From Mycobacteriaceae bacterium (GTDB lineage: Bacteria; Pseudomonadota; Gammaproteobacteria; Burkholderiales; Burkholderiaceae_D), in NCBI GenBank assembly GCA_903970145.1, contig CAJCHO010000115.1:1-46547 (forward strand): 46,547 nucleotides of DNA. Direction: 5' to 3'. Below, in pieces: positions 20,096-27,960 of the stretch. A program made the translations under genes and the position numbers. Below the pieces are notes generated by a model. It did not search any database. It had not been told where the DNA came from and saw nothing but the letters and a program-made list of their open reading frames with translations. The stretch's first letter is position 1, and every line of letters begins with the position of its first letter.

Positions 20096-20941
20096 ATGAG
20101 CCAAGCGAGCGCTGCGGTCGGCCCGATTGAGGTAGCTGCCATTCAGATGGTCTCGACGCCTGCGGTCGACGAGAACCTCGAGGCTGCTGCGCGCCTGATC
20201 GCCGAGGCTGCGAACAGGGGCGCACAAATCGTATTGCTGCCGGAATATTTCTGCATGCTCGGCAAACGCGACACCGACAAGGTGGCCATACGCGAAAGCT
20301 TTGGGGACGGCCCGCTGCAACGCTTTCTGGCCGCCTCCGCCAAGCGTCATCAGTTGTGGCTCATCGGCGGCACCCTGCCTCTGGCGGCAGATGAAGCCGG
20401 CAAGGTTCTCAATAGCTCGCTGGTCTACAATCCACAAGGGCTCCTCGCCGCACGTTACGACAAGATCCACCTGTTTTCATTTTCGCGCGGTGAGGAGAAC
20501 TACAACGAATCGCGCACCATCGCCCCAGGCGGCGAGCCAGTCGCCCTGACGGGTCCGGAGGGTCTGCGCATCGGCATGTCGGTGTGCTACGACCTGCGCT
20601 TTCCCGAACTCTATCGCGCGCTTGGAACCGTCGATCTGATTGTCGTGCCTTCTGCCTTCACCCACACCACGGGCGCTGCGCATTGGGAGGTACTGCTGCG
20701 CGCACGCGCCATCGAAAACCAGTGTTACGTGCTGGCAGCTGCCCAGGGTGGTCGGCATCAGAATGGCAGACGTACCTTCGGCCACAGCATGTTGATCGAC
20801 CCGTGGGGCGAGATCATTGCGCAACTTCCCGAAGGCGAAGGTGTCGTATCTGGATCGATAGAGCCGCAGCGGATCGCCACTACCCGTAATAATTTGCCTG
20901 CCCTGACACATCGCACGCTTGCCCTGGAAACTTTTTCATGA
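20096..20941 (+). CDS. carbon-nitrogen hydrolase (Nit family)
   Basis: This 281-aa nitrilase-superfamily enzyme of the Nit1/Nit2 branch has members that act as deaminated-glutathione amidase or omega-amidase (repair or salvage of alpha-keto acid amides). The catalytic triad is intact: Glu in VLLPEYFCMLG, Lys in ARYDKIHLFSF and Cys in MSVCYDLRFPELYR. ENQCYVLAAAQGG and the C-terminal FGHSMLIDPWGEI are typical. The ATG at 20096 is preferred over an in-frame TTG at 20081. Its TGA overlaps the tldD ATG (ATGA at 20938-20941), so the two are translationally coupled. The exact substrate is not decided by sequence. Confidence 0.92.
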   Translation: MSQASAAVGPIEVAAIQMVSTPAVDENLEAAARLIAEAANRGAQIVLLPEYFCMLGKRDTDKVAIRESFGDGPLQRFLAASAKRHQLWLIGGTLPLAADEAGKVLNSSLVYNPQGLLAARYDKIHLFSFSRGEENYNESRTIAPGGEPVALTGPEGLRIGMSVCYDLRFPELYRALGTVDLIVVPSAFTHTTGAAHWEVLLRARAIENQCYVLAAAQGGRHQNGRRTFGHSMLIDPWGEIIAQLPEGEGVVSGSIEPQRIATTRNNLPALTHRTLALETFS

Positions 20942-22398
20942 AACCTGTAACTCCCGACATCGCCAATCTCGAAGTTGCCCGGGCGCTCTTGCTCGCCCCG
21001 GGTGGAGTCACCGAGGGCGACATTACCCAGGCGCTGGCAGAGATCTTCCGCCACAAGGTGAACTACGCTGACTTGTATTTCCAGTACACCCGCTTCGAGA
21101 GCTGGAGTCTGGAAGAAGGGATCGTCAAGTCAGGCAGTTTTGGCATCGACCAGGGTGTTGGGGTACGGGCCATCAGCGGCGAGCGCCAGGCGTTCGCCTA
21201 TTCCGACGAAATCTCGGCGCCTGCGCTGCTGACCGCGGCGCGCGCCACGCGCAGCATCGCCGCCCAGGGCGCTGGACGGGTTCACGTCGCAGGCTCTCTG
21301 GGCAGCAAGCCCGTGCGCACGCTCTACAGTGGCAAAGATCCGCTCGCTTCGCTCGACTCGGCGGCCAAAGTGGCCATGCTCGAGAGAATCGAGCAAATGG
21401 CACGCGCCTGCGATTCGCGTGTGACCCAGGTGCAGGCCAGCATCGCCGGCGAATACGACGTCGTGCTGGTAGCACGCAGCGACGGTGTGCTGGCCGCCGA
21501 CGTGCGGCCGCTGGTGCGCCTGTCGGTGAGCGTTATCGCCGAACAGGGCGAGCGGCGCGAGCAGGGCAGCTGGGGCGGCGGTGCGCGTACCGACTATTCG
21601 ATGTTCGATGACACCGTGCTGCAGGAATATGCGCGGCTGGCAGTTCTGCAGGCGATCACCAATCTGGACTCGCGCCCGGCTCCCGCCGGACCGACCACGG
21701 TGGTGCTCGCGCCCGGGTGGCCCGCGGTGCTGTTGCACGAAGCCGTTGGCCACGGCCTCGAGGGAGATTTCAATCGCAAGGGCTCTTCGGCGTTCGCGGG
21801 CAAGATTGGCCAGCGCGTGGCCGCCAAGGGCATCACCATCGTTGACGATGGCACCCTGCCTGATCGCCGCGGCTCGCTCAATATCGACGACGAAGGCAAC
21901 CAGACCCAGTGCACCACCCTGATCGAGGATGGCATCCTGCGCGGATACATGCAGGATTCATTGAACGCCCGATTGATGAAGACCGGCGTAACCGGCAACG
22001 CCCGGCGCGAATCCTACGCCCATCTGCCGATGCCGCGCATGACCAATACCTATATGCTCAACGGCAAGCACGACCCGGGCGAGATCATCGCGTCCGTCAA
22101 GGATGGCCTGTTTGCGGTCAACTTCGGCGGGGGCCAGGTCGACATAACCAATGGCAAATTCGTCTTCTCGGCGACCGAGGCCTATCGCATCGAGAACGGC
22201 AGGATCACCTATCCGGTGCGCGGTGCGACGCTGGTTGGCAACGGTCCGGATGTGCTCACGCGTGTCTCGATGATCGGCAACGATCTCGCGCTCGATGGTG
22301 GTATCGGTACCTGTGGCAAGGATGGCCAGAGCATCCCGGTTGGTATCGGCCAGCCGACTCTGCGCATCGATGGCATGACCGTCGGCGGCACGGTCTAA
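20938..22398 (+). CDS. tldD: metalloprotease TldD
   Basis: TldD works with TldE/PmbA as a heterodimeric zinc protease that degrades unfolded small peptides and matures peptides such as microcins and the CcdA antitoxin. The 486-aa protein has the N-terminal module YADLYFQYTRFESWSLEEG and VGVRAISGERQAFAYSDE, and the metal motif HEAVGHGLEGD at about residues 267-277 (HExxxH). It continues with KGITIVDDGTLP, YMQDSLNARLMK, RRESYAHLPMPRMTNTY and a C-terminal GNGPDVLTRVSMIGNDL. The partner gene tldE/pmbA is not in this window, as usual in Betaproteobacteria. Confidence 0.97.
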   Translation: MKPVTPDIANLEVARALLLAPGGVTEGDITQALAEIFRHKVNYADLYFQYTRFESWSLEEGIVKSGSFGIDQGVGVRAISGERQAFAYSDEISAPALLTAARATRSIAAQGAGRVHVAGSLGSKPVRTLYSGKDPLASLDSAAKVAMLERIEQMARACDSRVTQVQASIAGEYDVVLVARSDGVLAADVRPLVRLSVSVIAEQGERREQGSWGGGARTDYSMFDDTVLQEYARLAVLQAITNLDSRPAPAGPTTVVLAPGWPAVLLHEAVGHGLEGDFNRKGSSAFAGKIGQRVAAKGITIVDDGTLPDRRGSLNIDDEGNQTQCTTLIEDGILRGYMQDSLNARLMKTGVTGNARRESYAHLPMPRMTNTYMLNGKHDPGEIIASVKDGLFAVNFGGGQVDITNGKFVFSATEAYRIENGRITYPVRGATLVGNGPDVLTRVSMIGNDLALDGGIGTCGKDGQSIPVGIGQPTLRIDGMTVGGTV

Positions 22399-22492
22399 GG
22401 CCGGTTGCGCCGATGCGCCCTGCTTGCTAGCACGCGCAGCGCCGACCGGTCCTCGCACACAGCCCTGCCCGACCTTCAACTCGCCCGCTCCC

Positions 22493-24538
22493 ATGGCGTC
22501 AGGAAAAAAGCCGATCACCATTGACGATCTTTGGGCGATGCGCCGCATCGGCAGCCCCAGTGTCTCGCCGGACGGCCAGTGGACCTGTATCGCCGTGACG
22601 CGTCACGACATGGAGCACAACAGCGCGCGCTCCCAGCTGTGGCTGGTTTCAAGCGACGGCAAGACACAGCGCCAGTTGACCCAGGGGCGCCACGATGCCG
22701 ACCCGCAGTGGTCGCCGGACGGAAAATGGATTGCCTTCATCGGTAAGCGCGGGCTCGGGGAAGCCAAGTCCGACCGTGAGGCGGCCCAGGTCTACGTCAT
22801 ATCTCCTGATGGTGGGGAGGCGCGCGAGTTGACGAGCCTGGCCACGGGGGCACAAGGCCTGCGCTGGTTCCCCGACAGCAAGCGGATCGCTTTCATCTCC
22901 TGGGTCTGGCCCGAGCTCGAGAGCGAGAAACAGCAGAACCAGCGCCACGCCAGGGAGAAAAAGGACAAGCTCAAGGCGATCGTCGTCGAGCGCAACAATT
23001 ACATGCATTGGGACCACTGGTTCCCGCGCGATCGAGACGCCCACCTCTTTGTTGCAGACCTTGCCACGGGCAAATCGCGCGATCTGTTCGCCGGTACGAC
23101 ATTCTCGCTGCCGCCTTACGAACCCTCGGCCGAGCTGTACGACATCGCCCCCGACGGAAAAGAGATCGCCTTCACTTTCGACTTCAATCCCGATCCCCTT
23201 CTGCCCTCGCGCACCGAGATCGTGCTGCTTGAAGTGAAAAGCAAGCGCTGGAGCTGTCCGACCGAGCAGTCCGGGCGCAGCGACCAGCAGCCGCGCTATT
23301 CACCCGATGGAAAGCGCATCGCCTATCTCACCAGCGACGTCGCGCGACTCTACAACGACCAGGCGCGCATAGCCGTCATCGAGCGTGCCTCGGGCCGCTT
23401 GCGTGCCCTGACCTACCAGTGGGATCGCGGGGTCAATGCGCCGCTTACATGGAGTGCCGACTCGAAGTCGCTCTACTTCAGCGCGGAGTCCGAGGAACGC
23501 CAGACGGTCTGGCGCCTGCACCTGTCTGATCGCACCCCCGTCGAAATTATTCGGGGTCCTGATACCGGGGGTTGCGCCTCGGGGATCGCGATCAGCAGCG
23601 ACGGCACAACACTGGTCTACCTGCGCGGCTCGATCAGCCATCCGCCACAGCTTTATGCTGCCAGCAGCGATGGCTCGAATGAGCGCCAGATCGAGCAATT
23701 CAATCGCGCGCTACTGGCGCGCCTCGCGCTCACCAAGCCCGAATCGGTGAGCATCAAGGGGGTACACGGCGAGCCGGTCCAGATGTGGATCATCAAGCCG
23801 CCGCGCTTTGATCCGAAAAAGAAATGGCCGCTCATGCAGACGATTCATGGGGGTCCGCACGCCTGCTTTAACGACACCTGGCACTGGCGCTGGAACGCGC
23901 AGCTGTTTGCCGCCGCAGGATATGTCGTGGCGCAGGTGAACTATCACGGCTCGACCGGCTGGGGCCAGAAGTTTGTCAGCTCGATCAACGGCGACTGGGG
24001 CTGGCGCGAGATGGCCGATGTCGAGGCCGGTACCGACTACCTACTCAAGACCGGCTGGGTTGACGAGAAGCGCATGGTCGCAACCGGGGGCAGCTATGGC
24101 GGCTACATGGTTGCCTACATGAACGGCAATATCAAACCCGGGCGCTACCAGGCCTATGTCTGCCACGCCGGCTGCTATGACTGGGTAGCGATGATGGCCT
24201 CCGATGGTTATGGCTGGCTCGGTCGCGAACTGGGTGCGTTCGCCTGGCAGGACGAAGCGCGCGTACTCAAGCAGTCACCGCACCACTTCGCACACAAGTT
24301 CGCCACGCCGACCCTCGTCGTGCACGGCGAGCTCGACTACCGGGTGCCCTATCACCAGGGACTGGCCTATTACAACACCCTGCGTGCCCGGGGCATCCCC
24401 TCGCGCCTTGTGTACTTCCCCGATGAGAACCACTGGATCCTGAAGCCGCAGAACTCGCGCCTCTGGTACAAGGAATACATCGCCTGGTGCGACCGCCATA
24501 CCCCGGGTAAGGCAGCGCGCAAGACCGGCAGGCACTAA
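22493..24538 (+). CDS. S9-family (prolyl oligopeptidase-like) serine peptidase, cytoplasmic
   Basis: This 681-aa peptidase starts at ATG 22493 (MASGKKPITIDDLWAMRRIG). There is no signal peptide, so it should be cytosolic. The N-terminal two-thirds is a WD/propeller-like domain with repeats of the type SPDGQW, SPDGKWIAFIG, FPDSKRIAFIS and SPDGKRIAYL. The C-terminal alpha/beta hydrolase has the triad Ser534 in GGSYGGYM, Asp615 in GELDYRVPYHQ and His647 in DENHWILKP. It resembles acylaminoacyl-/dipeptidyl-peptidases of the S9C type. It lies between tldD and the aroG attenuator, 94 bp after tldD; the substrate is unknown. Confidence 0.92.
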   Translation: MASGKKPITIDDLWAMRRIGSPSVSPDGQWTCIAVTRHDMEHNSARSQLWLVSSDGKTQRQLTQGRHDADPQWSPDGKWIAFIGKRGLGEAKSDREAAQVYVISPDGGEARELTSLATGAQGLRWFPDSKRIAFISWVWPELESEKQQNQRHAREKKDKLKAIVVERNNYMHWDHWFPRDRDAHLFVADLATGKSRDLFAGTTFSLPPYEPSAELYDIAPDGKEIAFTFDFNPDPLLPSRTEIVLLEVKSKRWSCPTEQSGRSDQQPRYSPDGKRIAYLTSDVARLYNDQARIAVIERASGRLRALTYQWDRGVNAPLTWSADSKSLYFSAESEERQTVWRLHLSDRTPVEIIRGPDTGGCASGIAISSDGTTLVYLRGSISHPPQLYAASSDGSNERQIEQFNRALLARLALTKPESVSIKGVHGEPVQMWIIKPPRFDPKKKWPLMQTIHGGPHACFNDTWHWRWNAQLFAAAGYVVAQVNYHGSTGWGQKFVSSINGDWGWREMADVEAGTDYLLKTGWVDEKRMVATGGSYGGYMVAYMNGNIKPGRYQAYVCHAGCYDWVAMMASDGYGWLGRELGAFAWQDEARVLKQSPHHFAHKFATPTLVVHGELDYRVPYHQGLAYYNTLRARGIPSRLVYFPDENHWILKPQNSRLWYKEYIAWCDRHTPGKAARKTGRH

Positions 24539-24569
24539 AAAGGTCTCCCCGCGGTCGCCCCGGGCCAGC

Positions 24570-24599
24570 TTGCAGCTGCGTGATGAACTCGGGTACACT
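24570..24599 (+). promoter_or_regulatory. candidate promoter for the aroG leader transcript
   Basis: TTGCAG (24570-24575) and TACACT (24594-24599) are 18 bp apart, a weak -35 with a 4/6 -10. Transcription would begin near 24606, only about seven bases before the leader-peptide ATG at 24613. This predicts an almost leaderless start, consistent with no Shine-Dalgarno sequence being visible there. A promoter further upstream is possible. Confidence 0.4.
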
Positions 24600-24612
24600 C
24601 GCCGCACTGACC

Positions 24613-24684
24613 ATGAATTCGCTGCGCGCCTACTATTATTTCTTTTACTTCTTTGCCGACCACCTGGCGGCGGAGAGGGGCTAG
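24613..24684 (+). CDS. Tyr/Phe-rich leader peptide of the aroG attenuator
   Basis: This short ORF has 23 codons from ATG 24613 to TAG 24682. Its middle is an unbroken run of eight aromatic codons, YYYFFYFF (24631-24654), four Tyr and four Phe, followed by ADHLAAERG. It sits directly before a terminator hairpin and aroG, the arrangement of amino-acid-biosynthesis attenuators such as E. coli pheL-pheA. The codons for residues D-H-L-A-A (24658-24672) also encode the 5' arm of the antiterminator. It is too short for standard gene callers. No clear ribosome site precedes the ATG. The mixed Tyr and Phe codons suggest that shortage of either charged tRNA is sensed. Confidence 0.85.
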   Translation: MNSLRAYYYFFYFFADHLAAERG

Positions 24685-24722
24685 CGCGCGCAACACTGGT
24701 CCCCAAATTCCGAACCGCCAGG
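24663..24722 (+). promoter_or_regulatory. antiterminator helix of the aroG attenuator
   Basis: CCTGGCGG (24663-24670), inside the leader ORF, is perfectly complementary to CCGCCAGG (24715-24722), which is also the 5' arm of the terminator. The helix can continue inward with CGGA (24671-24674) against TCCG (24709-24712) across a two-base AA bulge, then GGGG (24677-24680) against CCCC (24701-24704). It and the terminator exclude each other. A ribosome held at the Tyr/Phe codons leaves 24663 onward free, so this helix would form; a ribosome reaching the stop at 24682 would cover its 5' arm. Confidence 0.75.
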
Positions 24723-24746
24723 CTAATCACCTGGCGGTTTTTTTTT
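24713..24746 (+). terminator. intrinsic terminator of the aroG attenuator
   Basis: There is a perfect 10-bp stem: AACCGCCAGG (24713-24722) pairs with CCTGGCGGTT (24730-24739) across a 7-base loop. It ends in a run of nine T's (24738-24746). This is a textbook Rho-independent terminator, placed 29 bp after the leader-peptide stop and 22 bp before the aroG ATG, so it should stop transcription before aroG when it forms. Confidence 0.92.
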
Positions 24747-24768
24747 GAATAGCAAGAGCGGAGCAATC

Positions 24769-25872
24769 ATGCTGCACAACACCGACGACCTGCGCATTCG
24801 CGAGATCAAGGAACTCGCACCACCGTCTCATCTGTTGCGCGAATTTCCCTGCTCCGAGAAGGCGGCCAATGTCACCTTCGCGGCGCGCCAGGCTATCCAT
24901 GGCATCCTCGGCGGCACCGATGAGCGCCTTCTGGTCGTAATTGGACCCTGCTCGATTCACGATTCCAAGGCGGCGCGCGAATACGCGGCGCGCCTGGCGG
25001 CAGCGCGCACTGAGCTGTCAGCCGATCTCGAAATCGTCATGCGCGTCTATTTCGAGAAGCCCCGGACCACGGTCGGATGGAAGGGAATGATCAACGACCC
25101 GGACCTGGATGGCAGCTTTCAGATCAACAAGGGTCTGCGCATGGCGCGCGAGCTCTTGCTCGACATCAATGAGCTCGGATTGCCGGCCGGTTGTGAGTAC
25201 CTCGACATGATCACGCCACAGTACATTGCCGACCTGGTCAGCTGGGGCGCAATCGGGGCGCGCACCACCGAATCACAGACACACCGCGAGCTCGCCTCCG
25301 GCCTGTCTTGTCCGGTGGGGTTCAAGAACGGCACCGACGGTAATGTGCGCATTGCAATCGATGCCATCAAAGCCTCGTCGCAGCCGCACCACTTCCTCTC
25401 TGTCACCAAGGGCGGCCACTCGGCGATCGTATCGACAAATGGCAACGAGGACTGCCACATCATCCTGCGTGGCGGCAAGAGCCCGAACTACGATGCGCGC
25501 AGCGTCGCGGCCGCCTGCGCTGAGATTGCGACGGCGGGCCTGCGCGAAGGCCTCATGATCGATGCCAGCCACGCCAATAGCGGCAAGAATGCTGCCAACC
25601 AACTCTCTGTCTGCGCCGATATCGGCGCTCAGCTGGCCGCCGGCGAGCGACGCATCATCGGGGTAATGATCGAGAGTCACCTCATCGCCGGTCGCCAGGA
25701 TCTGGTCGCGGGGGGTGAACTCAGATACGGGCAGAGCATTACCGACGCGTGCATCGGCTGGGAAGACGGCCTTGCGACCCTCCAGAGTCTCGCCGAGGCG
25801 GTGCGCGCGCGTCGCCGGATCGCGCGCGAGCAATCCGCTTCCACAAGACTTGCCGCAGGTAGTATTGTCTAG
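24769..25872 (+). CDS. aroG: 3-deoxy-D-arabino-heptulosonate 7-phosphate synthase, class I (AroG/AroF/AroH type)
   Basis: This enzyme condenses PEP and erythrose 4-phosphate, the entry step of the shikimate pathway. The 367-aa class I enzyme starts at ATG 24769 behind GGAG (5-base spacer); an in-frame TTG further upstream lies in the terminator T-run. Motifs are VIGPCSIHDSKAAREYA, MRVYFEKPRTTVGWKG, PQYIADLVSWGAIGARTTESQ, PVGFKNGTDG, FLSVTKGGHSAIV, DASHANSGKN and the C-terminal VMIESHLIAGRQDL. Whether it is feedback-inhibited by Phe or Tyr cannot be told reliably, but the leader with both Tyr and Phe codons shows that its expression is probably tuned to both. It is about 15 residues longer at the C terminus than E. 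coli AroG. Confidence 0.96.
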   Translation: MLHNTDDLRIREIKELAPPSHLLREFPCSEKAANVTFAARQAIHGILGGTDERLLVVIGPCSIHDSKAAREYAARLAAARTELSADLEIVMRVYFEKPRTTVGWKGMINDPDLDGSFQINKGLRMARELLLDINELGLPAGCEYLDMITPQYIADLVSWGAIGARTTESQTHRELASGLSCPVGFKNGTDGNVRIAIDAIKASSQPHHFLSVTKGGHSAIVSTNGNEDCHIILRGGKSPNYDARSVAAACAEIATAGLREGLMIDASHANSGKNAANQLSVCADIGAQLAAGERRIIGVMIESHLIAGRQDLVAGGELRYGQSITDACIGWEDGLATLQSLAEAVRARRRIAREQSASTRLAAGSIV

Positions 25873-25928
25873 CTTGCCGCAGCCAATGATTCTGCGTAGC
25901 AGAGCAAGCGCGAAGGGTGGTCGAGTCC

Positions 25929-26210
25929 ATGGGTGCAAGTGTTGACGCAGAACTGCTGGCCTTGTTTGGCCGATGGACGCTTGCCACCGCCCAGGTCAAG
26001 CGCCTCGAGGAATTGAATGTGGATCTGGAAGTCATACAATCCGCGGCGCGCGAGGTAGTCATGCAACGCGGCCATCCGGAGGCGCAGCGCGCCATCGTCG
26101 ATGCACTTTCCGAGGACACGGCGGTCGCCCTGTGCATCTGGATGCGCGACTCCAACAATGCGGCGAGCCTGGTCACCTACGCGAAGGCCGCCGCGAAAAA
26201 GCGCAAGTAG
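25929..26210 (+). CDS. hypothetical protein, 93 aa
   Basis: A small protein of unknown family is encoded 56 bp after aroG. The ATG at 25929 is preferred (GAAGGG upstream, spacer about 11); a GTG at 25917 is possible. The sequence looks wholly helical: LFGRWTLATAQVKRLEELN, then AREVVMQRGHPEAQRAIVDAL and a C-terminal VTYAKAAAKKRK with a basic end. There is no signal peptide and no membrane segment. Codon use and base composition are like the neighbours, which favours a real gene. It may share the aroG transcript, but nothing ties it to aromatic metabolism. Confidence 0.6.
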   Translation: MGASVDAELLALFGRWTLATAQVKRLEELNVDLEVIQSAAREVVMQRGHPEAQRAIVDALSEDTAVALCIWMRDSNNAASLVTYAKAAAKKRK

Positions 26211-26247
26211 CGCCATCGCGAGAGCACTCGCCACAGGAGGGTTTGCC

Positions 26248-26628
26248 GTGCCAAGCGCTCTGACACTGGAACGCTTTATTGCTCGCGTCGAAGAAAATGC
26301 GCACGATCATGCCATTGAAGAGTTTTACACAGAGAACTCTTCAATGAGCGAGAACCTGCAGGCACCGCGGGTCGGGCGCGATGCCCACCTCAACAACGAG
26401 CGCCGCGTGCTGGCGCGCGCGCGCACCGTCCATTCGCAATGCGTGCGCCCTGTGTTCGTTAACGGCGACCATGTAGTGATTCGCTGGATCTTTCGCTTTG
26501 AGTGGAAGGACGGCACGGTTACGCGCATGGAGGAATTGGCCTATCAGCGCTGGGAAGGCGAGCGTATCGCCGAGGAAACTTTCTTCTACGATCCGGCGCA
26601 GCGAATCGCCTCACAGCCGGCCAGTTAG
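26248..26628 (+). CDS. SnoaL/NTF2-like domain protein
   Basis: This 126-aa protein has the shape of an NTF2/SnoaL-like cone-fold protein: an N-terminal helix (LTLERFIARVEENAHDHAIEEFYTE), then strands VRPVFVNGDHVVIRWIFRFEW, GTVTRMEELAYQRWEGERI and a final EETFFYDPAQ. Such proteins are small-molecule isomerases, cyclases, or binding proteins of unknown ligand. The start is GTG 26248, fixed by an excellent ACAGGAGG site 7 bases upstream; the open frame continues further 5' but overlaps the previous gene in another frame. No specific ligand or function can be given. Confidence 0.8.
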   Translation: MPSALTLERFIARVEENAHDHAIEEFYTENSSMSENLQAPRVGRDAHLNNERRVLARARTVHSQCVRPVFVNGDHVVIRWIFRFEWKDGTVTRMEELAYQRWEGERIAEETFFYDPAQRIASQPAS

Positions 26629-26673
26629 TGTCCCGCTCAGTCACGCTTGCGCATCACGGGAGAGTCCACCGAC

Positions 26674-27771
26674 CTACTTGGGTGGCGCGTGCTGGCAGCC
26701 GTCTTTGAGGGCGAGCGCAAACGGTGAACCGGTAGCTTCAGCCGGCTTCCAGACAAGCGCCCCCGAGCTTCGGTAGTCCATCGGCAGCCCCTTGCTCGCA
26801 TCGACGTAGAAGCGACCGAGGCCCGCATAGGAAAAAGTGGTGCAGTTGACGCGATAGCGTTCGATCCAGTACGACCTCTTGTCCGCCGGGGTCGCACCGT
26901 CCGGTCGACCCAGCACCATCTCCACATTCCCGGCTGTTTGGGCCGTCACGCTGTCTTCCCGGACAAACAGTGCGCCATCGGCGATCGATGCCCAGTTGTA
27001 TTTCGATACCATCAGGTAGACCGGATTGGGCAGATATTCGGCAGTTGACTTGTTCTGCAGCAGCGCCGGATCGACGGCCGAGACCCCGGCACGCAGCACC
27101 AGAAGAGCTTTCGTCTCGGGCGTCGCTATAACCGCATCCGCGACCAGGGCTTCGGGACTTGGCGGCAGCGAGGCGCCATCCGACTTCACGTAGGCACCCA
27201 ATTCGTCGAGAATAACCTGGGCACTCAGGAGCAGCACCTGCTTGGACATGCTCGTGTCGTAGTACATGGACACGATCATGTCGTCACTCCACGTCGAGAT
27301 CGTGCCCCCCGGATAGTAGATGGGTGTTCCACCACCTCCGCCGCCATGGCCCGTCTTGATGAAGTGGGGCGGGTTATTGGGCTGATAGACACCCGTCTGC
27401 AGGCTTGGCGCTCCGCCGTCATACCCGGTCTTGGAGGGAGCAGGGCTGGCGTCCGCGGGCGCCGCAGGTGCCGCCGGTGGGGCTGGTGTGACAGGCGTGG
27501 CTGGCTTGGCAGTCGGTATTGGCGCGAGTCCGAAGTAAAAATAGCCCTTCTGCCGGGTCAACTCGGCACATCGGTAGAGCCAAAAATAATAGACGCGCGC
27601 TTTGGATGCGTAGCCGTTACCGGCAAAGCGAACCCGGTAGTGCGACTCGTCAAGCTTTTCGTCGGTGTATCCGCCTGTGGCGCCGGCCGGCTGGTAGCCC
27701 GTTGCACACCCATCCACGACGAGCATCAGCAGAACAAGCGCAACACTTCTGGACCTGAAGATCGTGCCCAA
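26674..27771 (-). CDS. two-part envelope lipoprotein (CC0125/CC1285-like N-terminal part, surface-adhesin-E-like C-terminal part)
   Basis: This 365-aa protein has a short hydrophobic signal (VALVLLMLVV) followed by D-G-C, a weak lipobox with Asp at -2. Residues about 22-80 (ATGYQPAGATGGYTDEKLDE, FAGNGYASKARVYYFWLYRCAELT) resemble the CC0125/CC1285 lipoprotein family. A Pro/Ala-rich linker and a Gly run (GHGGGGGG) follow. The last ~100 residues (WASIADGALFVREDSV, YRVNCTTFSYAGLGRFYVD, DYRSSGALVWKPAEATG) look like a surface-adhesin-protein-E domain; this is inference from pattern. The start is TTG 27771 behind AGGGG; no ATG is usable. The protein is probably in the outer or inner membrane facing the periplasm; its function is unknown. 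Confidence 0.72.
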   Translation of the reverse strand: MGTIFRSRSVALVLLMLVVDGCATGYQPAGATGGYTDEKLDESHYRVRFAGNGYASKARVYYFWLYRCAELTRQKGYFYFGLAPIPTAKPATPVTPAPPAAPAAPADASPAPSKTGYDGGAPSLQTGVYQPNNPPHFIKTGHGGGGGGTPIYYPGGTISTWSDDMIVSMYYDTSMSKQVLLLSAQVILDELGAYVKSDGASLPPSPEALVADAVIATPETKALLVLRAGVSAVDPALLQNKSTAEYLPNPVYLMVSKYNWASIADGALFVREDSVTAQTAGNVEMVLGRPDGATPADKRSYWIERYRVNCTTFSYAGLGRFYVDASKGLPMDYRSSGALVWKPAEATGSPFALALKDGCQHAPPK

Positions 27772-27960
27772 ATTGCCCCTGGGATTCTTGCGAGGCGCTC
27801 AGAGCCGACTCGGCAGGGCGCCTTTTCTTTTCGTGGGACATGCACTGGCCAAAGCTGCGCAGCGGCCGGCTGCACCCAAACCGGAGCAATTGAACTTGGG
27901 GCAGCTTGACCTGTCAATCCTGCTCTTGTTCTACGGACCTGCGGGCTGCGGCCGCCGCGA

